64,000 bases of DNA, taken from assembly GCF_902833085.1 (NCBI RefSeq), contig NZ_CADFEB010000006.1, positions 186,001 through 250,000 of the forward strand, in the 5' to 3' direction. The DNA comes from Burkholderia ubonensis. Lineage in GTDB: Bacteria > Pseudomonadota > Gammaproteobacteria > Burkholderiales > Burkholderiaceae. Both the position numbers and the translations under genes were made by a program. The notes beneath the pieces were generated by a model, which ran no database searches, was not told where the DNA came from, and saw nothing but the letters and a program-made list of their open reading frames with translations. Shown piece after piece: positions 34,748 through 43,477 of the stretch (position 1 is its first letter; each line of letters begins with the position of its first letter).

Positions 34748-35355
34748 GGCGCGGCTCCATACAGCGGCCCGCAGATGGCGGCGACGATCTCGGGGGTGAT
34801 CCACCACATCGCCGCCAGCAGCACGAGCCAGACAGCCAGCAGGAAATGCCAGTAGATCGCGCACAGTGCGATCGCGCGCTGGGACCGGAACGGGTCCGCG
34901 CGCCGCAGGTGCGCGATCGTCAAGGCCCAGGCCGCCAGCCCGCCCAGCACGTGCAAGCCGTGCAGGCCGGTGAGCAGGTAGAGGAAGCTGTTGGAAGGAT
35001 TGACGGCGACGGTCTGGCCGGCCGCCGACAGCATGCGCCAGGCGGCCAGCTGCCCGATCACGAACACGGCCGCCAGCATGCCGCCGCACACCAGCCACGC
35101 CGCGCGGTGCAAGGTCAACTGCCGCGCGCGCTGCATCGCAACGCTTGCCAGCGCCAGCGCGCCGGTGTTCCACCACAGCAGCGCCGGATGCGGGATCGGC
35201 TGCCAGTCGGGCTCGCGCATGCGCATGCCATAGGCGAGCAGCAGCAGTGAAAACAAGGTCGCGGCGACCGCCATGAAGACGATCAGGCCGACCCGGCTCG
35301 CATTCGGCAGGACCGGCGGCGCGTCAGGGGCGAAGGGGCGGGGCAGGGTGGTCAT
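34744..35355 (-). CDS. Second, shorter cytochrome c oxidase subunit III-like protein
   Basis: A 203-residue protein also of the COX3 family: FLYLLTGLHGLHVLGGLAAW and IYWHFLLAVWLVLLAAMWW are the conserved TM patterns. It lacks part of the N-terminal region present in the following gene product. Two adjacent COX3-type genes occur in some caa3 clusters of beta-proteobacteria; the shorter copy may be a structural subunit. Both ends overlap neighbours by ATGA (35352-35355 with ctaD and 34744-34747 with COX3), so expression is probably coupled. Confidence 0.85.
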   Translation of the reverse strand: MTTLPRPFAPDAPPVLPNASRVGLIVFMAVAATLFSLLLLAYGMRMREPDWQPIPHPALLWWNTGALALASVAMQRARQLTLHRAAWLVCGGMLAAVFVIGQLAAWRMLSAAGQTVAVNPSNSFLYLLTGLHGLHVLGGLAAWALTIAHLRRADPFRSQRAIALCAIYWHFLLAVWLVLLAAMWWITPEIVAAICGPLYGAAP

Positions 35356-37115
35356 TCGCGTGCCTCGCCGGGTTGAAGCGTCGGGTGCGCCGGGTGCGCG
35401 GGTTCGGGCGCCGTCGCAGGCGGCTGGTTTTGCGGGACGAAGTCTTCGTCGTGCCCCGGCGGGCTGTATTCGTACGCCCAGCGGTAGACGACGGGCGGCG
35501 CGGCGCCCCAGTTGCCGTGCACGGGCGGCGTTTGCGGCGTCTGCCATTCCAGCGTGGTGGCCCGCCACGGGTTGCCGTCGGCGCGCTTGCCGCGTACCAG
35601 GCTCCACGCCAGGTTGTACAGGAACAGCAACTGCGCCACCCCGACGATCAGCGCGACGATGGTGATGAACGTGTTGAGCGTCTGCGCCGAAGCCGGAATG
35701 AAGCTGTAGCCCTCGTACGCGTAATACCGCCGCGGCATGCCCAGGATGCCGAGATAGTGCATCGGGAAGTAGATTGCGTAAGTGCCGACGAAGGTGATCC
35801 AGAAGTGCGCGCGCCCGAGCGTGTCATTGAGCATGCGGCCCGTCACCTTCGGATACCAGTGGTAGATGCCGCCGAACACCACCAGGATCGGCGACACGGC
35901 CATCACCATATGGAAGTGCGCGACCACGAAGTACGTGTTCGACAGCGGAATGTCCACGCTCACGTTGCCGAGGTAGAGCCCGGTCAGCCCGCCCAGCACG
36001 AAGGTGCTGACGAAGCCGATGGCGAACAGCATCGGCACGGTCAGGTGGATGTCGCCGCGCCACAGCGTCAGCACCCAGTTGTAGACCTTGAGGGCGGTCG
36101 GGACGGCGATGACGAGCGTGGTGGTGGCAAAGAAGAAGCCGAAGTACGGATTCATGCCGGCGATGAACATGTGGTGCGCCCAGACCACGAAGCTCAGCAC
36201 GCCGATGATGATGATGGCCCACACCATCATCCGGTAGCCGAAGATGTTCTTGCGCGCGTGCGTGCTGATGAGGTCCGACACGATGCCGAAGGCCGGCAGC
36301 GCGACGATGTAAACCTCCGGATGCCCGAAGAACCAGAACAGGTGCTGAAACAGCAGCGGGCTGCCGCCGGCCTGCTTGAGCGTCTGCCCCATCGACACCA
36401 CGGCCGGCATGAAGAAGCTGGTGCCGAGCGTCTTGTCGAGCAGCATCATCACCGCCGACACGAACAGCGCCGGGAACGCCAGCAGCGCCATGATGGTCGC
36501 GATGAAGATGCCCCACACCGTGAGCGGCATGCGCATGAGCGTCATGCCGCGCGTGCGCGCCTGCAGCGTGGTGGTGACGTAGTTCAGGCCGCCCATCGTC
36601 GCCGCGATGATGAAGATCGCGAGCGACACCAGCATCAGCACGATGCCCCATTGCACGCCCGGCGTGCCCGGCAGGATAGCCTGCGGCGGATACAGCGTCC
36701 AGCCCGCGCCGGTCGGCCCGCCCGGCACGAAGAAGCTTGCCGTCAGCACCAGCACGGCCAGCAGGTAGACCCAGTAGCTCAGCATGTTGAGGAACGGGAA
36801 CACCATGTCGCGCGCGCCCAGCATCAGCGGGATCAGGTAGTTGCCGAAGCCGCCCAGGAACAGCGCCGTCAGCAGGTAGATCACCATGATCATCCCGTGC
36901 ATCGTGACGAACTGGTAGTAGTGGTTCGCGTCGATGAAGCTGAACTTGCCCGGAAAGCCGAGCTGCAAGCGCATCAGGTCCGACAGCACCAGGCCGACCA
37001 GGCCGATGGCGATGGCCGTCAGCGCATACTGCACCGCGATGACCTTGTGGTCCTGGCTCCAGACGTAGCGGGTCCAGAAGCTTTGCGGGACGTGGTCGGT
37101 GTGTGCGTAGGGCAT
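35352..37115 (-). CDS. ctaD: Cytochrome c oxidase subunit I
   Basis: A 587-residue, 12-TM haem-copper oxidase subunit. Haem and CuB ligands are in the expected places: QFVTMHGMIMVIYLL, FWFFGHPEVYIVALP (His-Tyr pair; the Glu of the D-channel marks an A1-type enzyme), WAHHMFIAGMNPYFGF, and TYFVVAHFHMVMAVS. It reduces O2 to water while pumping protons. The C-terminal 60 residues are a Pro-rich cytoplasmic tail (HPAHPTLQPGEARE). The gene begins 13 bp after the subunit II gene and ends in an ATGA overlap with the COX3-like gene. Confidence 0.97.
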   Translation of the reverse strand: MPYAHTDHVPQSFWTRYVWSQDHKVIAVQYALTAIAIGLVGLVLSDLMRLQLGFPGKFSFIDANHYYQFVTMHGMIMVIYLLTALFLGGFGNYLIPLMLGARDMVFPFLNMLSYWVYLLAVLVLTASFFVPGGPTGAGWTLYPPQAILPGTPGVQWGIVLMLVSLAIFIIAATMGGLNYVTTTLQARTRGMTLMRMPLTVWGIFIATIMALLAFPALFVSAVMMLLDKTLGTSFFMPAVVSMGQTLKQAGGSPLLFQHLFWFFGHPEVYIVALPAFGIVSDLISTHARKNIFGYRMMVWAIIIIGVLSFVVWAHHMFIAGMNPYFGFFFATTTLVIAVPTALKVYNWVLTLWRGDIHLTVPMLFAIGFVSTFVLGGLTGLYLGNVSVDIPLSNTYFVVAHFHMVMAVSPILVVFGGIYHWYPKVTGRMLNDTLGRAHFWITFVGTYAIYFPMHYLGILGMPRRYYAYEGYSFIPASAQTLNTFITIVALIVGVAQLLFLYNLAWSLVRGKRADGNPWRATTLEWQTPQTPPVHGNWGAAPPVVYRWAYEYSPPGHDEDFVPQNQPPATAPEPAHPAHPTLQPGEARE

Positions 37116-37128
37116 TGCGTCTGCTCCG

Positions 37129-38274
37129 CTAGTTGGCTGCGCTGCCGGCGGCCGGGCCGCCTTGCGATTCGATGTAGGCCACCAGCGCGGTCAGCTCCTG
37201 CTCGCTCAGGTCGAAGTGCGGCATGATGGGCGCGAAGCCCTTCACGACGCGGGCCGTCGGGTCGCGAATGAATGCGCGCAGATAGGCTTCGTCCACCTTC
37301 GCGGTGCTGCCGTCGGCCATCGTTTCGGTCTTGCCGTACAGGCCCTTCCAGGTGGGACCCACGCGCGGACTGCCGTCCACGGTATGGCAGGCGACGCAGC
37401 CCTTGGCCGTTGCGAGCGTCCTGCCCTGGTCGGCAAGCGCCTGCGCGCTGCCGCCTGCGGTGCCTGCCGCGGCCTGCACCTTGGCCTGCTGCCGCTGCGC
37501 GAACGTGGTCTGCTGCGCGAGCCACCGCGAGAACGATGCCTCGTCTTCCACCACCACCACCCCGCGCATGTTGGAGTGCCCGATGCCGCAAAGCTGCGCG
37601 CACAGGATGTCGTAGCGCCCGGCCTTGGTCGGCGTGAACCAGAAGGTCGTCACCATGCCCGGCACCATGTTCATGCGCGCGCGGAACGGCGGCACGTAGA
37701 AGTCGTGCAGCACGTCGCGCGAGCGCGTCAGGACCTGGATCGGCCGGTTGAGCGGCAGGTGCACCTCGGGCGTCTCGATCAGGTAGTTGTCGCGGCCGTT
37801 CGGGTCGCCGGGGTTCAGGCCGAAGGGGTTGTCGTCGCTGATGTAGCGCACGTCCGTCGTGCCCAGCTTGCCGCCGGGGCCGGCAAAGCGGAAGCGCCAT
37901 TGCCATTGCTGGCCGAGCACCTCCATCTGCAGCACGTTGCGCGGCGGCCGGATGTAGTCGGCGTAGACGAACAGCCCCGGCGCCAGCAACGCCGCCACGC
38001 CGACGGCGGTCAGGCCGATCAGCCACCATTCCAGCCGCCTGTTGTGCGGCTCGTAGGCTGCGCGATGCCCGCCGCGGTGGCGGTAGCGCACCAGTGCGAT
38101 CACGATGAACAGGTTGATCGCGATGAAGAACGCGCCGGTAATGACGAGCGTGATCGTCAGCATGTCGTCCATGCGCACCCAGTTCGACGCGATCGGCGTG
38201 ATCCACCACGGACTGGCAAAGTGGAACCCCACCGCCAATACGATGATCAGGAACAGGACAATCGCAAGCGCCAT
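37129..38274 (-). CDS. ctaC: Cytochrome c oxidase subunit II with fused cytochrome c domain (caa3 type)
   Basis: A 381-residue protein. An N-terminal hydrophobic segment (IVLFLIIVLAVGFHFASPWW) and a second TM hairpin are followed by a periplasmic cupredoxin domain with CuA ligands CAQLCGIGHSNM. A C-terminal c-type cytochrome domain then carries GCVACHTVDG and the distal methionine region APIMPHFD. The fusion defines a caa3-type enzyme able to accept electrons directly from soluble cytochrome c. It is the first gene of the cluster, transcribed leftward. No cta assembly genes (CtaB, CtaG) are nearby, so maturation must rely on factors encoded elsewhere. Confidence 0.95.
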   Translation of the reverse strand: MALAIVLFLIIVLAVGFHFASPWWITPIASNWVRMDDMLTITLVITGAFFIAINLFIVIALVRYRHRGGHRAAYEPHNRRLEWWLIGLTAVGVAALLAPGLFVYADYIRPPRNVLQMEVLGQQWQWRFRFAGPGGKLGTTDVRYISDDNPFGLNPGDPNGRDNYLIETPEVHLPLNRPIQVLTRSRDVLHDFYVPPFRARMNMVPGMVTTFWFTPTKAGRYDILCAQLCGIGHSNMRGVVVVEDEASFSRWLAQQTTFAQRQQAKVQAAAGTAGGSAQALADQGRTLATAKGCVACHTVDGSPRVGPTWKGLYGKTETMADGSTAKVDEAYLRAFIRDPTARVVKGFAPIMPHFDLSEQELTALVAYIESQGGPAAGSAAN

Positions 38275-38517
38275 AGGTCGCCTCGCTGCGAGTCATTCGC
38301 TGGAGCCGCTTCGCTGCGTGTTGCGTGTTGTAAGCGGCTCTAGAGGAAAGGTAGTCTGCTCCCCCGCATCGTGCAAGGAAGCCCACGGGGGATGCGCGCC
38401 CCATATACGGATCGCGCGCAGGAGCCGCTGCTTGCTGCGACGCAATGCAGGACGGCAGCCTCCGGCACGGTTGCCGTGGCCGCCATGCCCCGAGGGAACC
38501 GGGTGTTCAGGGTCGGT

Positions 38518-39024
38518 TCACGTGCGCGACCTGCGCCGCTCCAGCATGCCGTAGACGATGGCGGTGACCACGCCGAACAGCAGGTTCGCCAGCAAGGGGC
38601 CGGAACCTCGCTCCGAGACGAACCACGGGAACACCGCCGTCATCACATAGAAGTTCCACACATACGCGACGATCCCGAAGGCCACGCCGACGACGGCCTC
38701 CATGCCCACACTCGAATCGAAGCGGAACGGCGCGATGATCGCCGCGAGAATCATCCCCATCACGGCACCGAGCACGTAGTGCAGCACCAGCGCCGTCGCC
38801 ACGATGCCAAAGCTGAAGGTGGACATCTGTTCGAGCGCACTCCGGCCCATCACCATCGCAGCGATCTTGTGGGTCGGTTGCCACGGGCTTTCATACAGCA
38901 CCATGGTCGACCAGAAGAATTCCAGCACGATCACCAGGGCGCCGCCGGCAAGACCGGCCACGGCGGCGGCGAGCCAGTCGGGCACGCGCCGTTCCCAATG
39001 GTGTGATTGAATGTGCAGTTCCAT
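38518..39024 (-). CDS. Membrane protein of unknown function upstream of the caa3 oxidase
   Basis: A 168-residue protein with about four hydrophobic segments (WLAAAVAGLAGGALVIVLEF, VLHYVLGAVMGMILAAIIAP, AVVGVAFGIVAYVWNFYVMT and ANLLFGVVTAIVYGML). No family was recognised. The start ATG at 39024 follows a GGAGGTCGT ribosome-binding site; the longer open frame upstream is discarded on that basis. It lies 243 bp upstream of the oxidase subunit II gene on the same strand, so involvement in oxidase function or assembly is possible but unproven. Confidence 0.75.
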   Translation of the reverse strand: MELHIQSHHWERRVPDWLAAAVAGLAGGALVIVLEFFWSTMVLYESPWQPTHKIAAMVMGRSALEQMSTFSFGIVATALVLHYVLGAVMGMILAAIIAPFRFDSSVGMEAVVGVAFGIVAYVWNFYVMTAVFPWFVSERGSGPLLANLLFGVVTAIVYGMLERRRSRT

Positions 39025-39545
39025 ACGACCTCCTTGCTGGCGGTTCAACTTCAACACCCAAGTGCTCGCGTCTAGCCGACCGCGTCTAGCCGACCGCGTC
39101 AAAATTGTGTCCGTTGTCCGATTCAGAATGGCAGATATGCGTGCCAACGCAAGGAACAAAAACCCTGCGCACTGCATGGCGCCATCGCGTTTCCTCATTG
39201 GGCGAAAAGGCGAAATGCTTCAGGGAAGCGGGCCGGCCCGGAAGATTTCCCCCAATTGCATCGCCGGTCATTCATCCGACGAAAAAATCGCGCCGGTTCC
39301 CGGTATGATGCGCATCTCGCACCTGCCGGTCGCCTGATTTTGATATCGCGTTCCGACGAACGGCCTGTCCGGCGCGGCTCCATCCGATGCGAAAGAATTT
39401 GTAATAATGATTCTGTATACTTGTAATTTCTGAATCAGGCGCCGCCGATCGGCACATCGTCGGGCCGCCCACGCAGAACAACCAGATTCGCCGCCGTCCG
39501 GTCCACCCGGCGCCGCGGCACGCTACGCACCACCGCCAATAACTT
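39025..39545. other. 521-bp divergent region upstream of mprF
   Basis: No supported gene. It contains the 14-bp tandem repeat listed separately and an AT-rich stretch at about 39390-39440 that is the most promoter-like part before mprF. The mprF start has no strong ribosome-binding site. Confidence 0.5.
39067..39100. repeat. Short tandem repeat, 14-bp unit, 2.4 copies
   Basis: CGCGTCTAGCCGAC occurs twice in a row, followed by CGCGTC. It lies just upstream of the 168-residue membrane protein gene and could contain paired regulator sites or be simple duplication. Confidence 0.9.
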
Positions 39546-42140
39546 ATGTCTTCCCGCCACCCTGGCTCACCCAGCCGTGCCGCGGCAATGTTCGGCCGCG
39601 TCTCGGCACTGCTGCGCAACGAGCGCGTGCTGTCGCCGCTGCTTGCGCTCGGCATCGGGCTGCTGTTGATCGTGGTCTTCCAGCACCTGTCGGCGTCCGT
39701 CGATTACCGGTCGGTGATCCGCCAGCTGCGCCACATGTCGGCCGCCGAATGGGGCGCGTCGCTCGGCGCGACGGCCCTCAGCTATCTCGCGCTCGTCGCC
39801 CGCGACGCGGTCGGCCTGCGCTACATCGCGGCCAAGGTGCCGCGCGCGGCGCTGTGGACCGCCGCGATCGCCGGCTCGGCGCTCGGCAACGCGACCGGCT
39901 TCGGCGCGCTGACGGGCGGCGCGGTGCGCGCGCGCGTCTATGGCGCGTCCGGCGTCACGCCCGCCCAGATCGGCCGCATGACGGTGTTCACGAGCGGCAC
40001 GCTCGCGCTCGCGCTGGTGCTGATGACCGCGGTCGGCATGGTCTGCGAGCCGCAGACGCTGGCCGCGATGCTGCACGTCGCACCCGGCGTGCTCACCTGG
40101 GGCGGCGCCGCGCTGCTCGCGGTGATGGCGGCAATGGTCGCCGCGTGCGGGCGCGTCGCGCGTCCGGTCCAGACCCGCTTCAAGTGGCTCGCGTTCGACG
40201 TCCCGGCGCGGCGCGATCTCGTCGCGCAGGTCGTCTACGCAGTGCTCGACGTGGTCGCGGCCGGCCTGACGCTGTGGGTGCTGCTGCCCGCCGCGCCGGT
40301 CGGCTTCGCGAGCTTCATCACGATTTACGCGGCCGCGCTGCTGCTCGGCATGATCGGCCATACGCCGGGCGGGATCGGCGTGTTCGAGGCGGCGATGGTC
40401 TTCACGCTCGGCCACGACGTGCCCGCACACGAGATGGTGGCCGCGCTGATCGCGTATCGCGCAATCTACTTCGGCGTGCCGTTCGTGCTGTCGGCCGGCC
40501 TGCTCGCCGGCTTCGAGGGCCGCGCGCTGCGCCGGCGCCTCGTGACGCGGCAGGCCGCGCGCGTGTCGCAGCTCGCGCCGCTGTTCCTCAGCCTCGTGAC
40601 GTTCGCCACCGGCACGATGCTCGTGATCTCGGGCGCGACGCCGGCGTTCTGGCACCGGATCGCGATCCTGCGCGGCATCGTGCCGCTGTGGGTGCTCGAA
40701 GGCTCGCAGGTGATCTGCAGCGTGCTCGGCGTCGCGCTGCTGTTCGTCGCGCGCGGGCTGCTGCGCCGGCTCGACGCCGCATGGTGGATGACCTTCGCGC
40801 TGACGCTCGCGAGCCTCGCGCTGTCGCTCGCGAAGGGGCTCGCGTTCGTCGAGGCCGGCGTGCTCGGCACGCTGCTGGTGCTGCTGCTCGTCAGCCGCCG
40901 GCGCTTCAAGCGCCATTCGTCGCTGTTCGCGGAGCGCTTCACGATCGGCTGGTTCGTGTCGGTCGCGATGGTGCTGATGCTCGCGGTGTGGGTGCTGTGC
41001 TTCGCGTTCCGCGACGTGCCGTACACGCGCGAGCTGTGGTCGCATTTCTCGTTCGACGCGCGCGCGCCGCGGGCGCTGCGCGCGACGCTCGCCGCGGGCG
41101 TGTTCGTCGCGATGTTCGCGCTGTGGCAGATGCTGCGGCCGGCGGCGGGCCGTTTCGTGAAGCCGGCGCCGCAGGACCTGCTCGACGCCGAGCGGATCAT
41201 CCGCGCGCAGGAATGCAGCGATGCCGGCCTTGCGCTGATGGGCGACAAGAGCTTCCTGTTCTCGGAGTCGCGCGAGGCGTTCCTGATGTACGCGAAGCAC
41301 GGCCGCACGTGGGCCGCGCTGCACGACCCGGTCGGCCCGCGCAGCGAATGGCCGGCGCTGATCGGCAAGTTCATCGCGCTCGCGCACAAGCACGGCGGCC
41401 GCGCGGCGTTCTACCAGGTGCGCGCGAACGCGCTGCCGCTGTATCTCGACGCGGGGCTCACGCTGATGAAGCTCGGCGAGGAAGCGCACGTCGCGCTCGA
41501 CGAATTCGACCTGAAGGGTTCGCACCGCTCGCACCTGCGCTATGCGCTGCGCCGCGGCGACAAGGATGCGCTCACCGTCGAAGTGATCGCGCCGAACGAG
41601 GTGCCGGCCGCGCTGCCCGCGCTGCGCGGGATTTCCGACGGCTGGCTCGACAGCCGCGACGCGCGCGAGAAGAGCTTCTCGGTCGCGGCGTTCCACGACG
41701 GCTATCTCGCGACGCAGTCGGTGATGCTGGTGCGCCAGGCCGACAAGCCGATCGCGTTCGTCACGTTCATGACGACCGACCTCAACACCGAGGCGACGGT
41801 CGGCGTGATGCGCCATCTGCCGGAAGCGTCGCCGTACGCGATGGAATACCTGTTCACGCAGCTCGCGCTGCACCTGAAGGAAGCGGGCTTCCGCAAGCTG
41901 AGCCTTGGCATCGCGCCGTTCTCGGGAATGGGCGCGGCGAAGATGCCGTCGCCGTGGCACCGGGTCGGGCTGATGGTGTGGCGCTTCGGCGGCCGTTTCT
42001 ACAATTTCCGCGGCTTGCGCGCGTTCAAGAGCAAGTTCGAGCCGCATTGGGAGCCGCGTTATCTCGCGGCTTCGGGCTCGGTCGGCGTGTTCGTCACGCT
42101 GGCGGATCTGTCTTTGCTGGCTGGAGGTCGGCGTTCATGA
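39546..42140 (+). CDS. mprF: Bifunctional lysylphosphatidylglycerol flippase/synthetase
   Basis: An 864-residue protein with an N-terminal multi-TM flippase domain (about residues 20-540) containing AIAGSALGNATGFGALTGGA and GMIGHTPGGIGVFEAAMVF. The C-terminal cytosolic synthetase domain of about 300 residues has GDKSFLFSESREAFLMYAKH, then the RSHLRYALRRGDKD and MEYLFTQLALHLKEAGFRKL stretches. It transfers lysine from lysyl-tRNA to phosphatidylglycerol and flips the product outward, lowering membrane charge and giving resistance to cationic peptides. The downstream gene acvB overlaps by ATGA. The ORF start is the ATG at 39546. Confidence 0.95.
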   Translation: MSSRHPGSPSRAAAMFGRVSALLRNERVLSPLLALGIGLLLIVVFQHLSASVDYRSVIRQLRHMSAAEWGASLGATALSYLALVARDAVGLRYIAAKVPRAALWTAAIAGSALGNATGFGALTGGAVRARVYGASGVTPAQIGRMTVFTSGTLALALVLMTAVGMVCEPQTLAAMLHVAPGVLTWGGAALLAVMAAMVAACGRVARPVQTRFKWLAFDVPARRDLVAQVVYAVLDVVAAGLTLWVLLPAAPVGFASFITIYAAALLLGMIGHTPGGIGVFEAAMVFTLGHDVPAHEMVAALIAYRAIYFGVPFVLSAGLLAGFEGRALRRRLVTRQAARVSQLAPLFLSLVTFATGTMLVISGATPAFWHRIAILRGIVPLWVLEGSQVICSVLGVALLFVARGLLRRLDAAWWMTFALTLASLALSLAKGLAFVEAGVLGTLLVLLLVSRRRFKRHSSLFAERFTIGWFVSVAMVLMLAVWVLCFAFRDVPYTRELWSHFSFDARAPRALRATLAAGVFVAMFALWQMLRPAAGRFVKPAPQDLLDAERIIRAQECSDAGLALMGDKSFLFSESREAFLMYAKHGRTWAALHDPVGPRSEWPALIGKFIALAHKHGGRAAFYQVRANALPLYLDAGLTLMKLGEEAHVALDEFDLKGSHRSHLRYALRRGDKDALTVEVIAPNEVPAALPALRGISDGWLDSRDAREKSFSVAAFHDGYLATQSVMLVRQADKPIAFVTFMTTDLNTEATVGVMRHLPEASPYAMEYLFTQLALHLKEAGFRKLSLGIAPFSGMGAAKMPSPWHRVGLMVWRFGGRFYNFRGLRAFKSKFEPHWEPRYLAASGSVGVFVTLADLSLLAGGRRS

Positions 42141-43414
42141 TGCTGAAGAAGGGAATCGCGCGGGCGGTGGTCGCCTGCGCGGGAATGATGCTGGCCGGCG
42201 GCGCGTTCGCCACGCAGCCGGCGGCGGTGAAAGTGCAGACCGTGTCCGGCGGACGCTATGGCCCCGTCACGGTGACGAAGCCGAATGGCGCGATGCGCGG
42301 CTTCGTCGTGATGTTCTCGCAAGGCAGCGGCTGGAGCGCGGCCGACCAGCAGGCCGCCGACGCGCTCGCGAAGGCCGGCGCGATGACGGTCGGCGTGGAT
42401 GCCGAGCGGTACGCGGCGAACCTGGCCGCGACGCAGGAGACTTGCCACCATCTCGACGGCGACGCCGAGGCCGTCAGCCACCAGCTTGAACGGCTCGCGC
42501 AGTCGTCGCGGTATTACGCGCCGATCGTCGCGGGTGTCGGGCAGGGCGGCGCGATCGCGAAGCAGATCCTGTCGATGGCGCCGGAGAACACGATCGCCGG
42601 CATGGTGTCGGTCGAGCCGGCGCCGAAGCTCGATCCGCGCTTCAAGCCGTGCCCGCCCGATCCGACGATCGTGCGCCGCGCGATGCCGGGCTTCGTCGAA
42701 ACCGCGGCGGCGGGCGATGCCGCGAAGCTCGTCGCGCTCGTGAAGCCGCATCTGCGCGACGGCACGGCCGACGAGCTCGACGTGTCGGACCTGCCGCTGA
42801 TCGAGCTGCCGGCCAAGGGCGGCAGCAACCGGCTCGCGATCGTGATTTCCGGCGACGGCGGCTGGCGCGATCTCGACAAGACGATCGCCGAGGCGCTGCA
42901 GCGCGACGGCGTGTCGGTCGTCGGCATCGACGCGCTGCGCTATTTCTGGAGCGAGAAGCCGCCCGCGCAGACGAGCCGCGATCTCGCGCGCGTGATGCGC
43001 ACCTACATGGCGCGCTGGAACGCGACGAGCGTCGCGCTGGTCGGCTACTCGTTCGGCGCGGACGTGATGCCGTTCGCGTACAACCGGCTGCCGGCCGCGC
43101 TGCGTGACAAGGTGTCGGTGATGTCGCTGCTCGGCTTCGCGCCGGCCGCCGATTTCCAGATTCGCGTGACGGGCTGGCTCGGGATGCCGGCGAGCGACAA
43201 GGCGTTGAAGGTCGCGCCGGAGATCGCGAAAGTGCCGCCGGGCATCGTGCAGTGCTTCTACGGCGAGCAGGAGAAGGAGACGATGTGCCCGGTGCTCGCG
43301 AACACCGGCATCCAGGTGATCAAGACGCAGGGCGAGCATCATTTCGGCCGCGATTATGTCGCGCTCGAGAAGCAGATTCTCGCGGCGTTCAAGAAGCAGG
43401 TGGCGGGCAACTAA
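42137..43414 (+). CDS. acvB: AcvB/VirJ-family periplasmic hydrolase
   Basis: A 425-residue protein with a signal peptide (positively charged MMLKKGIARA, then AVVACAGMMLAGGAFA) and two alpha/beta-hydrolase-like halves. The second half contains RLAIVISGDGGWRDLDK, the nucleophile elbow VALVGYSFGADVMPFAY and the late QGEHHFGRDY histidine region of the VirJ family. AcvB of Agrobacterium and Rhizobium, encoded with the mprF homologue lpiA, degrades lysyl-phosphatidylglycerol. The same operon arrangement with a 4-bp overlap is seen here, so turnover of MprF product is the likely function. Confidence 0.92.
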   Translation: MMLKKGIARAVVACAGMMLAGGAFATQPAAVKVQTVSGGRYGPVTVTKPNGAMRGFVVMFSQGSGWSAADQQAADALAKAGAMTVGVDAERYAANLAATQETCHHLDGDAEAVSHQLERLAQSSRYYAPIVAGVGQGGAIAKQILSMAPENTIAGMVSVEPAPKLDPRFKPCPPDPTIVRRAMPGFVETAAAGDAAKLVALVKPHLRDGTADELDVSDLPLIELPAKGGSNRLAIVISGDGGWRDLDKTIAEALQRDGVSVVGIDALRYFWSEKPPAQTSRDLARVMRTYMARWNATSVALVGYSFGADVMPFAYNRLPAALRDKVSVMSLLGFAPAADFQIRVTGWLGMPASDKALKVAPEIAKVPPGIVQCFYGEQEKETMCPVLANTGIQVIKTQGEHHFGRDYVALEKQILAAFKKQVAGN

Positions 43415-43426
43415 GCGCTTGCGATG

Positions 43427-43454
43427 CCGGCGGGACGCGTGCGCGTCTCGCCGG
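43427..43454. terminator. Hairpin between convergent acvB and the unknown membrane protein gene
   Basis: CCGGCGGGACGCG and CGCGTCTCGCCGG pair over 12-13 positions with a single G-T contact, around a 2-nt spacer. No T tract follows on either strand. It may act as a bidirectional transcription barrier or mRNA 3' end. Confidence 0.35.
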
Positions 43455-43477
43455 ACGTCGTTCGGGATCGGGGCACG

